Positions 28,311 to 37,802 of a stretch of DNA of 64,000 nt are shown piece by piece. The notes under the pieces were generated by a model. It searched no databases. It saw only the letters and a program-made list of their open reading frames with translations, and was not told where the DNA came from. The position numbers and the translations under genes were made by a program. The stretch's first letter is position 1. The number at the start of each line of letters is the position of its first letter. The DNA is from Aliidiomarina sanyensis (lineage in GTDB: Bacteria; Pseudomonadota; Gammaproteobacteria; Enterobacterales; Alteromonadaceae), in assembly GCF_003987175.1 (NCBI RefSeq), contig NZ_PIPM01000007.1, positions 1 through 64,000 of the forward strand, read 5' to 3'.

Positions 28311-29996
28311 ATGAATGCAATATTTGTTTTGATTGCAGGGATTGGCGCTATGGCTTTGGGGTACCTTTTTTACTCCAAGTTTATCGCGGAAAGGATTTAC
28401 AAACTCGACCCGAATTTTCGGACGCCCGCACACGAATTTGAAGATGGCGTCGATTTCGTTCCGACTAACAAATACGTATTGTGGGGTCACCACTTTACCT
28501 CTGTTGCGGGTGCTGCCCCCATCATTGGCCCCGCAATTGCGGTGATCTGGGGTTGGGTTCCCGCTTTTCTGTGGGTCATTTTAGGGACCATTTTCTTTGC
28601 TGGTGTACACGACGCCGGTGCCATTTGGGCCAGTAACCGTAACAAAGCAAAATCAATCGGTGCACTCACGGGTGACGTGGTGGGCAAGCGCGCACGCAGC
28701 TTGTTTATGATTGTGATTTTCCTCGTACTGTTGATGGTGAATGCTGTTTTTGCAGTGGTCATTGCTGGACTCCTTGTCGATTTTAATAGTGCTGTTATCC
28801 CTGTGTGGGGAGCCATCTTTGTCGCCTTGATTATCGGTCAGCTCATCTACCGAAAGTTGGTGGGCTTACTCGCCGTATCGATTATTGGTGTGATAGCGCT
28901 CTACACACTCATTGGCCTCGGTCCTGCCTTTCCCCTTGCACTGCCGGAAACCTTTATGGGTCTGTCCGACCGTGCCCAGTGGATTATTATCCTGTTTGGT
29001 TATGCGGCCATTGCCTCTCTACTTCCAGTATGGGTGCTGCTCCAGCCACGGGACTACATTAACGGGCTGCAGCTCTTTATTGGCTTGATTCTACTGTATG
29101 CAGCGGTCTTGCTTGCTGGACCAGACATGGTTGCTCCGGCCTTTAATACGGATGTGCCGGCGGGTACGCCGTCGATCGTGCCTTTACTGTTCGTAACCAT
29201 TGCGTGTGGTGCGATATCTGGATTCCATGGTCTGGTTGCAGGCGGTACCACTTCAAAGCAACTCGATAAAGAAACCGATGCACGCTTTGTCGGATATTTT
29301 GGTGCTGTTGGTGAGGGCTCACTCGCGCTGGCGGCTATTATTGCTGCGGCGGCAGGTTTCGCAACCTTAGCGGACTGGCAGGCGGTGTATCATAGCTTCG
29401 GTCAAGGTGGCGTGAATGCGTTCGTAGCCGGTGGTGCCAACATCTTAAGCAACGGTATCGGGTTGAGTGAAGGGCTTGCACAAACCTTGTTAACCGTGAT
29501 GGCGGTGCTTTTTGCCGGAACCACGATGGATACAGGGCTGCGACTTCAGCGTTACATTTTCCAAGAGTGGGGCCAAATCTATGACATCAAATGGATGCAA
29601 AAAGTCATTCCTGCGACCTTACTCGCTGTGGGTGCCTGTGTCTTGCTTGCGTTTGGTGCGGGTGGCGCAGATGGCTCGGGTGGTCTGTTAATCTGGCCAT
29701 TATTTGGTACCACGAATCAGTTACTAGCCGGTTTGACGTTACTGGTGATTACGGTGATTTTGGTGCGCTATGGTCGGCCAATGTATTACACCTTGATTCC
29801 ATTGCTGTTTCTTTTAGTCATGACCGTGGCGGCACTCATTATTCAGCTACGGACCTTCTATGAGCAGCAAGATTGGTTCTTGTTTGGTTTAGATATTGTG
29901 GTCTTGATTGCCGCTATCTTCATTGCGCTTGAGTGTGGTTCCACATTGAATAAACTGCGCAAAGGTGAGCTTGAATCCTCTGAAGTCAAAGATTAA
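28311..29996 (+). CDS. cstA: CstA-family carbon-starvation transporter
   Basis: Multi-pass inner-membrane transporter of the CstA family, whose E. coli members take up peptides and pyruvate. The 561-aa product starts with a membrane helix and has the hallmark segments NKYVLWGHHFTSVAGAAPIIGP and GVHDAGAIWASNRNKAKSIG, then about fourteen further helices. It is shorter than E. coli CstA (701 aa) and fits the shorter subgroup. The gene for the 92-aa Cys-Cys-tailed protein follows by 12 bp, and an ArsA-like ATPase is close by; see findings. GGGA precedes the ATG. Confidence 0.88.
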   Translation: MNAIFVLIAGIGAMALGYLFYSKFIAERIYKLDPNFRTPAHEFEDGVDFVPTNKYVLWGHHFTSVAGAAPIIGPAIAVIWGWVPAFLWVILGTIFFAGVHDAGAIWASNRNKAKSIGALTGDVVGKRARSLFMIVIFLVLLMVNAVFAVVIAGLLVDFNSAVIPVWGAIFVALIIGQLIYRKLVGLLAVSIIGVIALYTLIGLGPAFPLALPETFMGLSDRAQWIIILFGYAAIASLLPVWVLLQPRDYINGLQLFIGLILLYAAVLLAGPDMVAPAFNTDVPAGTPSIVPLLFVTIACGAISGFHGLVAGGTTSKQLDKETDARFVGYFGAVGEGSLALAAIIAAAAGFATLADWQAVYHSFGQGGVNAFVAGGANILSNGIGLSEGLAQTLLTVMAVLFAGTTMDTGLRLQRYIFQEWGQIYDIKWMQKVIPATLLAVGACVLLAFGAGGADGSGGLLIWPLFGTTNQLLAGLTLLVITVILVRYGRPMYYTLIPLLFLLVMTVAALIIQLRTFYEQQDWFLFGLDIVVLIAAIFIALECGSTLNKLRKGELESSEVKD

Positions 29997-30008
29997 GCGA
30001 GGTCAGCT

Positions 30009-30287
30009 ATGAATGATCGTCTTGGTCGTATCAAAGCGCTCTGGCGCAAAGCCAATGCATTTGCCGAAGAGGCGTACAACGCGCCCTATCGTTCTGCGAT
30101 AGCTCGGGCAAAACGCGATCAAGACGATTTATTCATGTTGATGGTTTACTCGGAGTTAATGGGTATTCCAAATCCAGCGAGTTTCTACACTCTCGAATTG
30201 CAGCCATTGATGCTCGAACGGTTCCATGAATGGCACATTCGAATGGGCATGGAGCATTCGCCACTGGACAATATTCGCTGCTGCTAA
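30009..30287 (+). CDS. Small CstA-linked protein with C-terminal Cys-Cys (cory-CC-star type)
   Basis: A 92-aa soluble-looking, charged helical protein that ends in Arg-Cys-Cys immediately before the stop. From memory it fits the family annotated as 'cory-CC-star protein', found next to CstA-type transporters; I cannot check this. It is distinct in sequence from the short YbdD partner of E. coli CstA, which also ends in Cys-Cys. The tail suggests metal or thiol chemistry, or docking on a membrane or ATPase partner (inference). GAGG lies upstream of the ATG, and the gene is 12 bp after cstA, so they are co-transcribed. Its stop overlaps the convergent membrane protein gene by 4 bp. Confidence 0.8.
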   Translation: MNDRLGRIKALWRKANAFAEEAYNAPYRSAIARAKRDQDDLFMLMVYSELMGIPNPASFYTLELQPLMLERFHEWHIRMGMEHSPLDNIRCC

Positions 30288-30664
30288 ATCTTTTCATTGC
30301 GAGCGAGTTTGATGCGTAACACGATGTATATCGCAAGGGTGACAAACCCACCCACCATCAAACTATAAAGCGGTGCCCACAGTGCGACGGCGTGGTATGT
30401 TTGCGCACGATCTTCGAGCCCCGCCCAACCGTAAAACAAAGAGATCTGGAAGTTTCCCTGCATTAAAGTAGTGAAGAAAGCAGCAACCGACAGCGTTCGC
30501 ATCCACAAGCGATTCAGCCGAGGGTAGAGCAGGATGACGAGTGTTGGATATAGCAGAGGTAAAAAATTAACGAGCATCAGCGCACCATTCGGTACGTGAT
30601 TCTGATAGGTCATTGCCATAATCACAAAGATGACACATAGCAATCCCAAGCGAAGTAAAGTCAT
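30284..30664 (-). CDS. Small four-helix membrane protein of unknown function
   Basis: A 126-aa protein with four hydrophobic helices (about residues 3-20, 28-46, 55-75 and 92-115) and a basic C-terminus (RIKLARNEKI). It resembles DUF2069-type small membrane proteins in size and topology, but I cannot place it. GGAG lies seven bases before the ATG. It is convergent with the Cys-Cys protein (4-bp overlap) and divergent from the ArsA-like ATPase (60 bp apart), so it is wedged inside the CstA/ArsA cluster on the opposite strand. Confidence 0.7.
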   Translation of the reverse strand: MTLLRLGLLCVIFVIMAMTYQNHVPNGALMLVNFLPLLYPTLVILLYPRLNRLWMRTLSVAAFFTTLMQGNFQISLFYGWAGLEDRAQTYHAVALWAPLYSLMVGGFVTLAIYIVLRIKLARNEKI

Positions 30665-30724
30665 GATTGCTCCTCAAGCTTTTCTTGAGTCTAGCAGGCT
30701 AAAACAGCCTAAGGTATGTTGGAT

Positions 30725-31747
30725 ATGAGTTGGACGGATTTTTCGATCAAAGAAAAACAAGACCTCTTCGGCCGGCGGCTGCTTCTTGTGGGTGGGAAAG
30801 GCGGTGTCGGCAAGACCACGATTTCCTCTGCGCTTGCCCTTGAAGCCGCGGAGATGGGTAAGAAAACTCTGCTGATATCGACAGACCCCGCCCACAACCT
30901 AGGAGACGCCTTCAACACTTCCATTGGGGGAAAAATAAAATCTGTTTATGCACATCTAGATGCGCTTGAAATCGACCCAGACAAGGAGGCGCGCGCGCAC
31001 TTAGAACGAATTATTCAGCAAATGAAGCAGTTCGTGCATCCTGATCTCTATGCCGAAGCAGAGCGTCAACTTCGTCTTTCAGCAAACTCTCCTGGGGCTC
31101 AAGAGGCAGCCCTGCTCGAGCGAATTTGTCGGGAGATTGAGCATGGATTGGCCCACTATGACTTGCTAATTTTTGATACGGCCCCAACGGGCCATACATT
31201 GCGTTTATTAACTTTGCCTGAGGCCATGGCGGCTTGGACACAAGGCATGCTGCAACATGATAAGAAGTCTTCAGAACTCAGTGGTGTCCTAGCCCATTTG
31301 AGCCCTAAGGCCGGCAAGGATGTGGATAATCCTCTTGGTGAGCCTGAGCAGTTAGCAACTGCTGAAATGAGTCCCCGTAGTCGCGGGATTACAGAAACTT
31401 TGCTGCAGCGCCAGCGGTTATTTCAGCGCACGAGGCGGATCTTAAAAGATCCGTCAACCACGGCACTTTTGTATGTGTTGATACCAGAGAAACTCCCGAT
31501 TCTTGAGACACAACGCGCGGTGAAAACATTGCAAGAGGAGTCTGTTCCGGTTGGTGGTATCTTTGTGAATCGTGTGTTGCCTAGCCATGCGGATGGCGAA
31601 TTTCTGGCGATTCGTCGGCAACAAGAGGCACAACGATTACAAGAAATTGAAGGTGCGTTTAACAGGCTTCCGCTCTTCAAAGTCCCGCTGCAACCCACCG
31701 ATATTCAGGGCGTGGAACAGCTTCGCTCGGTGTTTAAAACACCTTAA
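30725..31747 (+). CDS. ArsA/Get3 (TRC40)-family ATPase
   Basis: A 340-aa dimer-type ATPase of the ArsA/Get3 class. It has the deviant Walker A GGKGGVGKTT, switch I STDPAHNLGDAF and switch II FDTAPTGHTLRLLTLPE, all typical of the family. The Get3 CxxC zinc motif and an ArsA-type arsenite Cys cluster are absent, so neither tail-anchored insertion nor arsenite export can be assumed. No arsB or arsR is nearby. The neighbourhood (CstA transporter, Cys-Cys-tail protein, small membrane protein) suggests it energises or assembles that transporter set (inference). The ATG giving MSWTDF is used (AAGG ten bases upstream); an ATG three codons earlier is possible. Confidence 0.85.
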   Translation: MSWTDFSIKEKQDLFGRRLLLVGGKGGVGKTTISSALALEAAEMGKKTLLISTDPAHNLGDAFNTSIGGKIKSVYAHLDALEIDPDKEARAHLERIIQQMKQFVHPDLYAEAERQLRLSANSPGAQEAALLERICREIEHGLAHYDLLIFDTAPTGHTLRLLTLPEAMAAWTQGMLQHDKKSSELSGVLAHLSPKAGKDVDNPLGEPEQLATAEMSPRSRGITETLLQRQRLFQRTRRILKDPSTTALLYVLIPEKLPILETQRAVKTLQEESVPVGGIFVNRVLPSHADGEFLAIRRQQEAQRLQEIEGAFNRLPLFKVPLQPTDIQGVEQLRSVFKTP

Positions 31748-31760
31748 ACAACACTCAATA

Positions 31761-31799
31761 AAAAAGCCTTGTAACCGCTCTCTGTCACAAGGCTTTCTA
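31761..31799. terminator. Bidirectional terminator
   Basis: AAAGCCTTGT pairs with ACAAGGCTTT across a 14-base loop, with A/T runs outside. It lies between the convergent ArsA-like and tricorn-like genes and can serve both. Confidence 0.8.
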
Positions 31800-31821
31800 C
31801 TAAGATTCTGCTTAGGTGCTG

Positions 31822-34800
31822 TTAGCGAATATCATCGCCTACCGGCGCCGACAAGGACCCTGGAATCAATTCAGGTGGTGGCGACTGTTCGACCAACTCC
31901 CGTAAGACCTCGAGTGCCCGTTCAAGCTGCGCATCGTGTCCTTGGAAGGTGGTAAACGGCAAATTGTCGACCTGAATATCTGGGTTGACCCCTGATCCTT
32001 CCAATATCCAACGACCATCGACCGCATACTGACCGAGCTCGGCAACCCGTGCGAGGCCGCGATCCGCCAGTCGATTGCGATCAGAGAGCCACACCCCAGC
32101 CCCTGCAGTTTGCATCCCAATTACTGGGCCAAGCTCGAGCGCTCGAACACCTGCGGAGAAGGTTTCTCCATCGGAATACGTGAGCTGGTCCGCGAGCACC
32201 ACCAGTTGTCCAGTGAAGGCCTGTTGCATATTGGTAAAGCTATCACCACCTCCACGGCGTTGCCAGAACGCCCAAGCACGGCGCAGAAGCTTCTCCAGTA
32301 CCCAGCTATCAATGTTACCGCCTCGATTGCGGCGAACATCAATAATCAAACCGTCTTTTTGGAAGTTTGCATAGAACTCCCGCGCGAAACTGCTGATGTC
32401 GTTTGCTCCCATCGCATAAAGGTGCAGGTAGCCATAGCGACCATCGCTCGCTTCGTGAACACGGTCGCGATTATTCTGAACCCAGGTTTCATAGCGCAAA
32501 CGATGGTCTCGTTGCCCATCGACAGGACGCACAACGGTCTGAAGTTCCCGTTGTTCTCCGCCCTCAGTCCGCAGAAGCGTTAGCAGAACCTGGCGTTCGG
32601 CGGTGCCTCGCAGTGCGTGCAATAGCTCACCGGGGTGGGCAACCGCCCGACCGTTTACGTGCGTAATGATATCGCCTTCCCGTGCATCCACACCCGGAGC
32701 AGAGAGCGGAGCGGCTTGATTCGGCAACTCCGGATCCACGCGATAAATGGTTTGTATCTGGACACCTTGAGGTACAACTTGAAGTTGTGCGCCGAGGGTC
32801 GCTGCGCGCGCCCGTTCCTGTGGCTGACGATATTCACCCCCGCGAACTTGTGAGTGCAGTACGTTCAGTTCACTCAGTAATTGCGCAAGTAAATCATCCA
32901 GTTCATGGCGGTCGGTTAAGCGAGCAACAAAAGGCGCGTAGCGCTCGTACATCGCATCCCAATCGACCCCACGCATGTTCACATCGAATAAGAATTCACG
33001 ATGCATCAGCCAAGCATCTCGGAACATTTGCTGCCATTCTTCCCGCGGGGAAAATGCCAGTTGCCAATTGCGTGTGGCAATCCGTGCGTGGCTGACGTCA
33101 CTGGGAGCGCTTGCGCCTGCGTTCACCACGAACATATTGTGTTCGCCGGTTTGTTGATAGAACATCCGTTTCCCATCGTGCGAAAGCGCGTAACGGGAAA
33201 CATTGTTGGCAAAGGTTTCCCGTTTAATGTCGGTATGAGTGAACGCAATAGAATACAAGGTCGGTGGTGTCCCCCATCCGGCCTCACGGGCTTGAACATA
33301 CAGTCGGTCATCGTTCGCGCTTAGGTTAAAATAATTGTCTGCCGCGACGGGAACTTGCCAAAGGCGCTCCGGGAGCCCTTCGAAGCGAACCGCTTGCTCG
33401 CTGGCACGTTCATTATCGCAATGCATGATTTCTGCCGGTGCGGCAAATGGGAAGCAGGCATCGGGTTTCAACGCAACCGCAAAGATTAGCGTTCGTTTGT
33501 CAAACATCGGCCCCATGTTCCGATCACCCCACGGTGACGATGGTGTTGGATTAAATGTCCGCTCTGAGAGGAAATACAGCCACTTCCCATCGGTGCTAAA
33601 CGCCGGTGAATACGACTCGTACTTCTCTGAAGTGACAATCACATGTTCTTGAGATGCAATATCATAGAGCACGACTTGATTGCGCGAAGGTGCGGTTCGG
33701 TTCTCAATGGTGAAGGTGAGTAAGGAACCATCAGCCGACCATTGCACATCAGAATAACCTCGGCTCGGCATACTGCCATCAAAAACCAAGCGTTCCTCGC
33801 CTGAGCTTAAATCTAACAGGTACAAATGCCCTCGATGATCATGATGTGCCAATGATTGACCATCTGGCGCAAGGTGGATCCCCGAGCGGAATGCCCGACC
33901 GTTCGTGGTTAGCTGTTCGCCCCCGTCACGGCCGTCCGCAGGAAAACGCCAGATTTCATTCTCGCCGGAGTGATCATTCACCGCGTAGACCCAATTCCCA
34001 TCATGGCTCAATAAAGCATAGCGGGTCCGCGATGCGGTCGGTGTTTGAATTTCGACCACCCTACGCGAGCCGGTACTCGCAATCGCCACCTGGCTGCGGG
34101 CCGTCAACACAACCTGATCGGTCCCATCATCTGTCAGGGTATAGGTGGCATCGGTCAAGTAGCTTACTGGGTTTTCTAACCAGCGCTCTTGGCGCTGCGT
34201 GAAGTCACTGGTTAACTCAATTGCAATGCGCTCTGAATGACCATTGGCGATGGTATAGGTATAAAGATCGGCTCCCCGTTGGTACACAATCCGACCATTG
34301 TGGAGGTTTGCATCCCAGACTTGCAGATCGGCATAGTCTGTATGCTGACGGAAATCTGAACCGTTGCTCGCCATGGACCATAGGTTTGGTGTTCCATCGG
34401 CATCACTAATAAAATAGACGCGTCCGTTCCAGTACATGGGGCGACGCACCGATCCCTCATGGTCAGCCGTTAAGTGATGGGCTTCTTGTTCTGAACCCGC
34501 GGTATAACGCCAAATTTGTCCTTTGGCTCCGCCACGATACACCCGTGCATTGTCTGCGGTAGCTTGCAAGCCGAAACGCGTAAAGTAAATGTGGCTCCCA
34601 TCAGCACTTGTCGTGCCCTCAATGGCATCCATTAACGGTAAGGTCTTGGTTTCCAAGGTACTTGGATCGACTTGACGAAGGACCCATTGGTTCGCAGGAC
34701 CGACAATATTGTCCGTGCTGTACAGAACATGGCCGTCGGGCGTCCATCCTTGCATTCGGACGCGACTGTTCTCAAAGCTCACGCGCTGGGGCACCCCTCC

Positions 34801-35118
34801 AGTGAGTGGCATTACGTACACTTCGGGCTCGCCATCATAATTCGCTACAAAAGCTACTGAGCGACCATCTGGTGAGATTCGCGCGCCGAGTTCTTCGGTG
34901 GCATGGGACGTTAAGCGTCGCGTGACATTGGCGTCTTTCTGTTTTTTCCAGAGATCGCCTTCCGCGGTAAAGACAATCACATCGTTATGAATAGCGGGTG
35001 CGCGAAAATAACCGTCTTGAGTTTCTGCCAAGCTGGTGCTTATTCCGCCCAGAATTGCAGTAGTCGCGAGGGCGAGGGTGCTCAGCCGCGCAGCGAAACG
35101 TATGTTTTTTTGTTGCAT
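31822..35118 (-). CDS. Periplasmic tricorn-like S41 protease
   Basis: A 1098-aa exported peptidase. After a signal peptide (ends SLAET, about residue 31) come WD40/TolB-like beta-propeller repeats (ISPDGRSVAFVA, WTPDGHVLYSTD, HDGNWVYAVND and others, residues about 40-650), a helical region, a PDZ domain (about 760-850; EGDIITHVNGRAVAHPGELL), and a tail-specific protease core. The core includes IDVRRNRGGNIDSW and the likely nucleophile in TYSDGETFS, and a His in LNVLHSQVRGGEYR fits the tricorn charge relay. It probably degrades peptides in the periplasm; substrate unknown. The ATG giving MQQKNIRF is used. It lies 41 bp downstream of the DUF502 gene. Confidence 0.88.
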   Translation of the reverse strand: MQQKNIRFAARLSTLALATTAILGGISTSLAETQDGYFRAPAIHNDVIVFTAEGDLWKKQKDANVTRRLTSHATEELGARISPDGRSVAFVANYDGEPEVYVMPLTGGVPQRVSFENSRVRMQGWTPDGHVLYSTDNIVGPANQWVLRQVDPSTLETKTLPLMDAIEGTTSADGSHIYFTRFGLQATADNARVYRGGAKGQIWRYTAGSEQEAHHLTADHEGSVRRPMYWNGRVYFISDADGTPNLWSMASNGSDFRQHTDYADLQVWDANLHNGRIVYQRGADLYTYTIANGHSERIAIELTSDFTQRQERWLENPVSYLTDATYTLTDDGTDQVVLTARSQVAIASTGSRRVVEIQTPTASRTRYALLSHDGNWVYAVNDHSGENEIWRFPADGRDGGEQLTTNGRAFRSGIHLAPDGQSLAHHDHRGHLYLLDLSSGEERLVFDGSMPSRGYSDVQWSADGSLLTFTIENRTAPSRNQVVLYDIASQEHVIVTSEKYESYSPAFSTDGKWLYFLSERTFNPTPSSPWGDRNMGPMFDKRTLIFAVALKPDACFPFAAPAEIMHCDNERASEQAVRFEGLPERLWQVPVAADNYFNLSANDDRLYVQAREAGWGTPPTLYSIAFTHTDIKRETFANNVSRYALSHDGKRMFYQQTGEHNMFVVNAGASAPSDVSHARIATRNWQLAFSPREEWQQMFRDAWLMHREFLFDVNMRGVDWDAMYERYAPFVARLTDRHELDDLLAQLLSELNVLHSQVRGGEYRQPQERARAATLGAQLQVVPQGVQIQTIYRVDPELPNQAAPLSAPGVDAREGDIITHVNGRAVAHPGELLHALRGTAERQVLLTLLRTEGGEQRELQTVVRPVDGQRDHRLRYETWVQNNRDRVHEASDGRYGYLHLYAMGANDISSFAREFYANFQKDGLIIDVRRNRGGNIDSWVLEKLLRRAWAFWQRRGGGDSFTNMQQAFTGQLVVLADQLTYSDGETFSAGVRALELGPVIGMQTAGAGVWLSDRNRLADRGLARVAELGQYAVDGRWILEGSGVNPDIQVDNLPFTTFQGHDAQLERALEVLRELVEQSPPPELIPGSLSAPVGDDIR

Positions 35119-35159
35119 GAGAGAGTTCCGTTGTTCAAACGTCAAAAAAGAATTATTTG

Positions 35160-35765
35160 TTACGAGCGCGAGGACGCATTCGATTTTCCTAATCCGCCGC
35201 TGAGCACGAGTTGGAGCGCTTCGGCGGGCTTCATGTCGATGCTCTTCGTACAGGATTTCGGGACAATAATTGTGTAGCCGCCGACGTTGTACGCCATGGG
35301 TAAAAACACCGCCAGTTGTTCGTCGCTCATCAGCGACGACATCCGGTCATCTTTTATACCGCCTTTCTTGGTTACAATACCAATCAGTTCAACGTCTGAT
35401 TGAGGGAGTTTAACGAGTACGACGGATTCATCGGCAAAATTCTTTCCCGACATCAGCTCCATCAGGTCCTGCAAAATGCCATAGATTTGGCTTGCGCCAG
35501 GAATCTTCATCAGAATTTTGCCTGGCAGTTCCCATAACCATGAAATCCCACGCCACCGCGCGCTAAACCCGACCACGGTACACAAGAAAATAAAACTCAA
35601 AAGCGCCATCCCGGGATAATACCAATCGTTATTGAGGACTAGCTGAAGCAGAGGTGCGAGAGCACTTTCAATGGTCTGTAAGAGCCAGCGAAAAATCTCA
35701 ATGGTAATAACGAGGGGAAGAATGATAGCAAGGCCTTTGAGCAGGCTTTGGATAAGTAACTTCAT
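35160..35765 (-). CDS. DUF502 family membrane protein
   Basis: A 201-aa inner-membrane protein with two helices (about residues 8-30 and 50-70) and a cytoplasmic domain carrying the family segments IPGASQIYGILQDL and VFLPMAYNVGGYTIIVPKSC. Function unknown. It precedes the tricorn-like protease on the same strand and follows the MAPEG gene by 67 bp. The C-terminus is Ser/Arg-rich. Confidence 0.85.
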   Translation of the reverse strand: MKLLIQSLLKGLAIILPLVITIEIFRWLLQTIESALAPLLQLVLNNDWYYPGMALLSFIFLCTVVGFSARWRGISWLWELPGKILMKIPGASQIYGILQDLMELMSGKNFADESVVLVKLPQSDVELIGIVTKKGGIKDDRMSSLMSDEQLAVFLPMAYNVGGYTIIVPKSCTKSIDMKPAEALQLVLSGGLGKSNASSRS

Positions 35766-35832
35766 GTTCGGCTGTCTCCCTTACATTGTGCAGTATAGAA
35801 TGAAGACAGCCTAGCATGTTCTGAGACAAGAT

Positions 35833-36270
35833 TTATGCAAACAGTGCAACAAATCCGAGTGCGATAATACCGATATTGGAAAACCAACTAATCGCGAAGA
35901 AGTAGCTCCGTGGGCTTGGATTTTTCTCGGTCGCAATGCCGTAGTAAAGCAGCATGTGCGCAATCCGAGAAACAACCATAATGGCCATGAGTGCTTGTAA
36001 CCAAACCGGATTTGCCCCGGCGAGAATGGCAAATAATGCGCCACCCACCATCGTTCCCGCGTTCTCCAGTGAGTTTTGGTGTGTCCGCCATGCGCGGAAC
36101 GTGAAGCTGCGATGAGCGGCGTCGCGAGGCGGTAGACCGGGAACGGACCCTGGTTGGCGGGCTTTTGCAAAGCTCGCCACAAACCATTGCAGCATAATGG
36201 TGGCAATCAGAATGCCAAGCCACACCAGTGATGTGTGGTAATCCTGAACAAGAAAACTGTGATTTTGCAT
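35833..36270 (-). CDS. MAPEG family membrane protein
   Basis: A 145-aa four-helix membrane protein. RAWRTHQNSLENAGTMVGGA contains the ExxxN-type and Arg residues of the MAPEG (membrane-associated eicosanoid/glutathione metabolism) family. Bacterial members are uncharacterised; a glutathione-linked role is possible. Divergent from the serine hydrolase gene. Confidence 0.82.
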   Translation of the reverse strand: MQNHSFLVQDYHTSLVWLGILIATIMLQWFVASFAKARQPGSVPGLPPRDAAHRSFTFRAWRTHQNSLENAGTMVGGALFAILAGANPVWLQALMAIMVVSRIAHMLLYYGIATEKNPSPRSYFFAISWFSNIGIIALGFVALFA

Positions 36271-36410
36271 ATCGATGCCTCTATACGTAAAGTCTGGAAT
36301 GTATCACCGTGACGGAAATGAATTCATTTATTTGATGGGAATAATTTTTCTTCCGCTCTGTTTATAACAAGAAGTATAGTTTGAACTCCAGTGAAGACGA
36401 GGATGGAATC

Positions 36411-37802
36411 ATGAAAATATTACGGACGCGCCGCACGGCTTTGTGGTTATGTTGCATTGCAGGGCTCAGTTGGAGCCTGCCAGGCATTGCAGATAATGCG
36501 CCAGTACCCGTGCAAAATGCGGTCGAAGGGCGCATTTCCGGTGATATGTCAGGAGCATGCATTGCTGCTGCGCGCATTGCACCAAACCAGGAGGGTGTGC
36601 TTGAGGTTGAGCGTGGGTTTGCCTGCGCGAATGCACAGACCCCGCTGCCGGATGAGCGAAGCCGATTTGAAATTGGCTCTGTGTCCAAGACCATGTTGGG
36701 TGCTTTGGTTGCGGCACAAGTTCGTGAGGGAGAGTTGGATATCAACCAGACGGTAGCAAGCTTGTTGCCGGACGGGGTGCGCTTTTCAGATCCGCGTGCA
36801 GAGTCGATGACCCTTGCTCATCTCCTCACGCACACCTCTGGATTGCCGCGACTTCCCAGCAACCTGAATCCAGCGGACGTCAGTGACCCATATGCAGATT
36901 ACACAGAGGAATTACTTTGGGAAGCGGTCCAAACGACCGAGTTGACGACCGACCCGGGTGAGGCGTTCGCGTATTCTAACTTTGCCTACATGTTGCTCTC
37001 ACAACTCGTGAGCGAGCATGCCGAACGGTCACTGTCGGACCTATTTGAACAGACGGTGTTCGCACCCCTCGGAATGACTACTGCCTCATTTAGCGGTGAA
37101 ACGCTCCCACCAACAAACTCAGATGGCAACGGTGTAGCGAATTGGCACATGCCAAAAAATATGGAAGGGGTCGGTGCGGTTCGGGCCAGTTTGATGGATC
37201 TGGAGAACTATGTGAAAGGCCATCTCGGCGAGGCACCCGCAGACGTGTTTTCCGCGTTGCAACTGAGTCAAACCACCTTGCTGTCACCCGGTGGTCGTGA
37301 TCTTGCCTGGGGCTGGATGATTGCTCCTGCAAGTGGCGTGAATTATGTGGCGCACGGGGGCGGTACAGGGGGATTCACTTCCATGGTGGCGTTTGATCCA
37401 CAAAGCCGTTTAGGAGCGGTGGTGCTAACCAATGGGGCGCTGTATCAAACCGGCGACATTCAGTTACTCGCGTTGCATTTGATGGATTCAACCATTCCCC
37501 CAGGCTCACCGTATCGCTTGCCGGAACAGCCTGAACAGCTAGACCTTGCTCAATACGAAGGCGTCTATCCGTTGCTGCCCGGTTTTGATTTGAGAATTTT
37601 TGTCCAAGACGGCCAACTCCATATTCAAGGCACGGGACAACCCTCGGCTCCGGTCGCCTATGCTGAGGAAGATACGTTTGAGAACCGTCAGTTTGGCGCT
37701 CGGTTTGTTTTTGAGCGTGATGCAGCGGGGCATGTCGTCTCCGTCGTACTTCATCAGGGCGGCCAACAATTACGTGGGGAGAGACAGCCGCTCGCTGATT
37801 AA
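36411..37802 (+). CDS. Class C beta-lactamase-fold serine hydrolase
   Basis: A 463-aa exported hydrolase of the beta-lactamase/DD-peptidase (AmpC-like, 'beta-lactamase family') group. Signal peptide about residues 1-27 (ends GIADN). The SxxK motif is SVSK (Ser90, Lys93), the second motif is FAYSNFAYM (YSN), and the third is HGGGTGG. Beyond the catalytic domain, about 90 C-terminal residues form an extra domain, as in many non-lactamase esterases and peptidases of this fold. True beta-lactam resistance cannot be inferred. Starts at the ATG with GAGGA upstream. Its stop overlaps the convergent methyltransferase gene by 4 bp. Confidence 0.85.
   Translation: MKILRTRRTALWLCCIAGLSWSLPGIADNAPVPVQNAVEGRISGDMSGACIAAARIAPNQEGVLEVERGFACANAQTPLPDERSRFEIGSVSKTMLGALVAAQVREGELDINQTVASLLPDGVRFSDPRAESMTLAHLLTHTSGLPRLPSNLNPADVSDPYADYTEELLWEAVQTTELTTDPGEAFAYSNFAYMLLSQLVSEHAERSLSDLFEQTVFAPLGMTTASFSGETLPPTNSDGNGVANWHMPKNMEGVGAVRASLMDLENYVKGHLGEAPADVFSALQLSQTTLLSPGGRDLAWGWMIAPASGVNYVAHGGGTGGFTSMVAFDPQSRLGAVVLTNGALYQTGDIQLLALHLMDSTIPPGSPYRLPEQPEQLDLAQYEGVYPLLPGFDLRIFVQDGQLHIQGTGQPSAPVAYAEEDTFENRQFGARFVFERDAAGHVVSVVLHQGGQQLRGERQPLAD

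Noticed and set aside
30725-31747. Arsenite efflux ATPase ArsA
   Set aside because: No arsB, arsR or arsD is nearby, and the Cys cluster for arsenite is not seen; only the family fold is supported.
36411-37802. Antibiotic-resistance AmpC beta-lactamase
   Set aside because: The SxxK, YSN and HGG motifs also occur in esterases and peptidases, and the extra C-terminal domain is not in AmpC.
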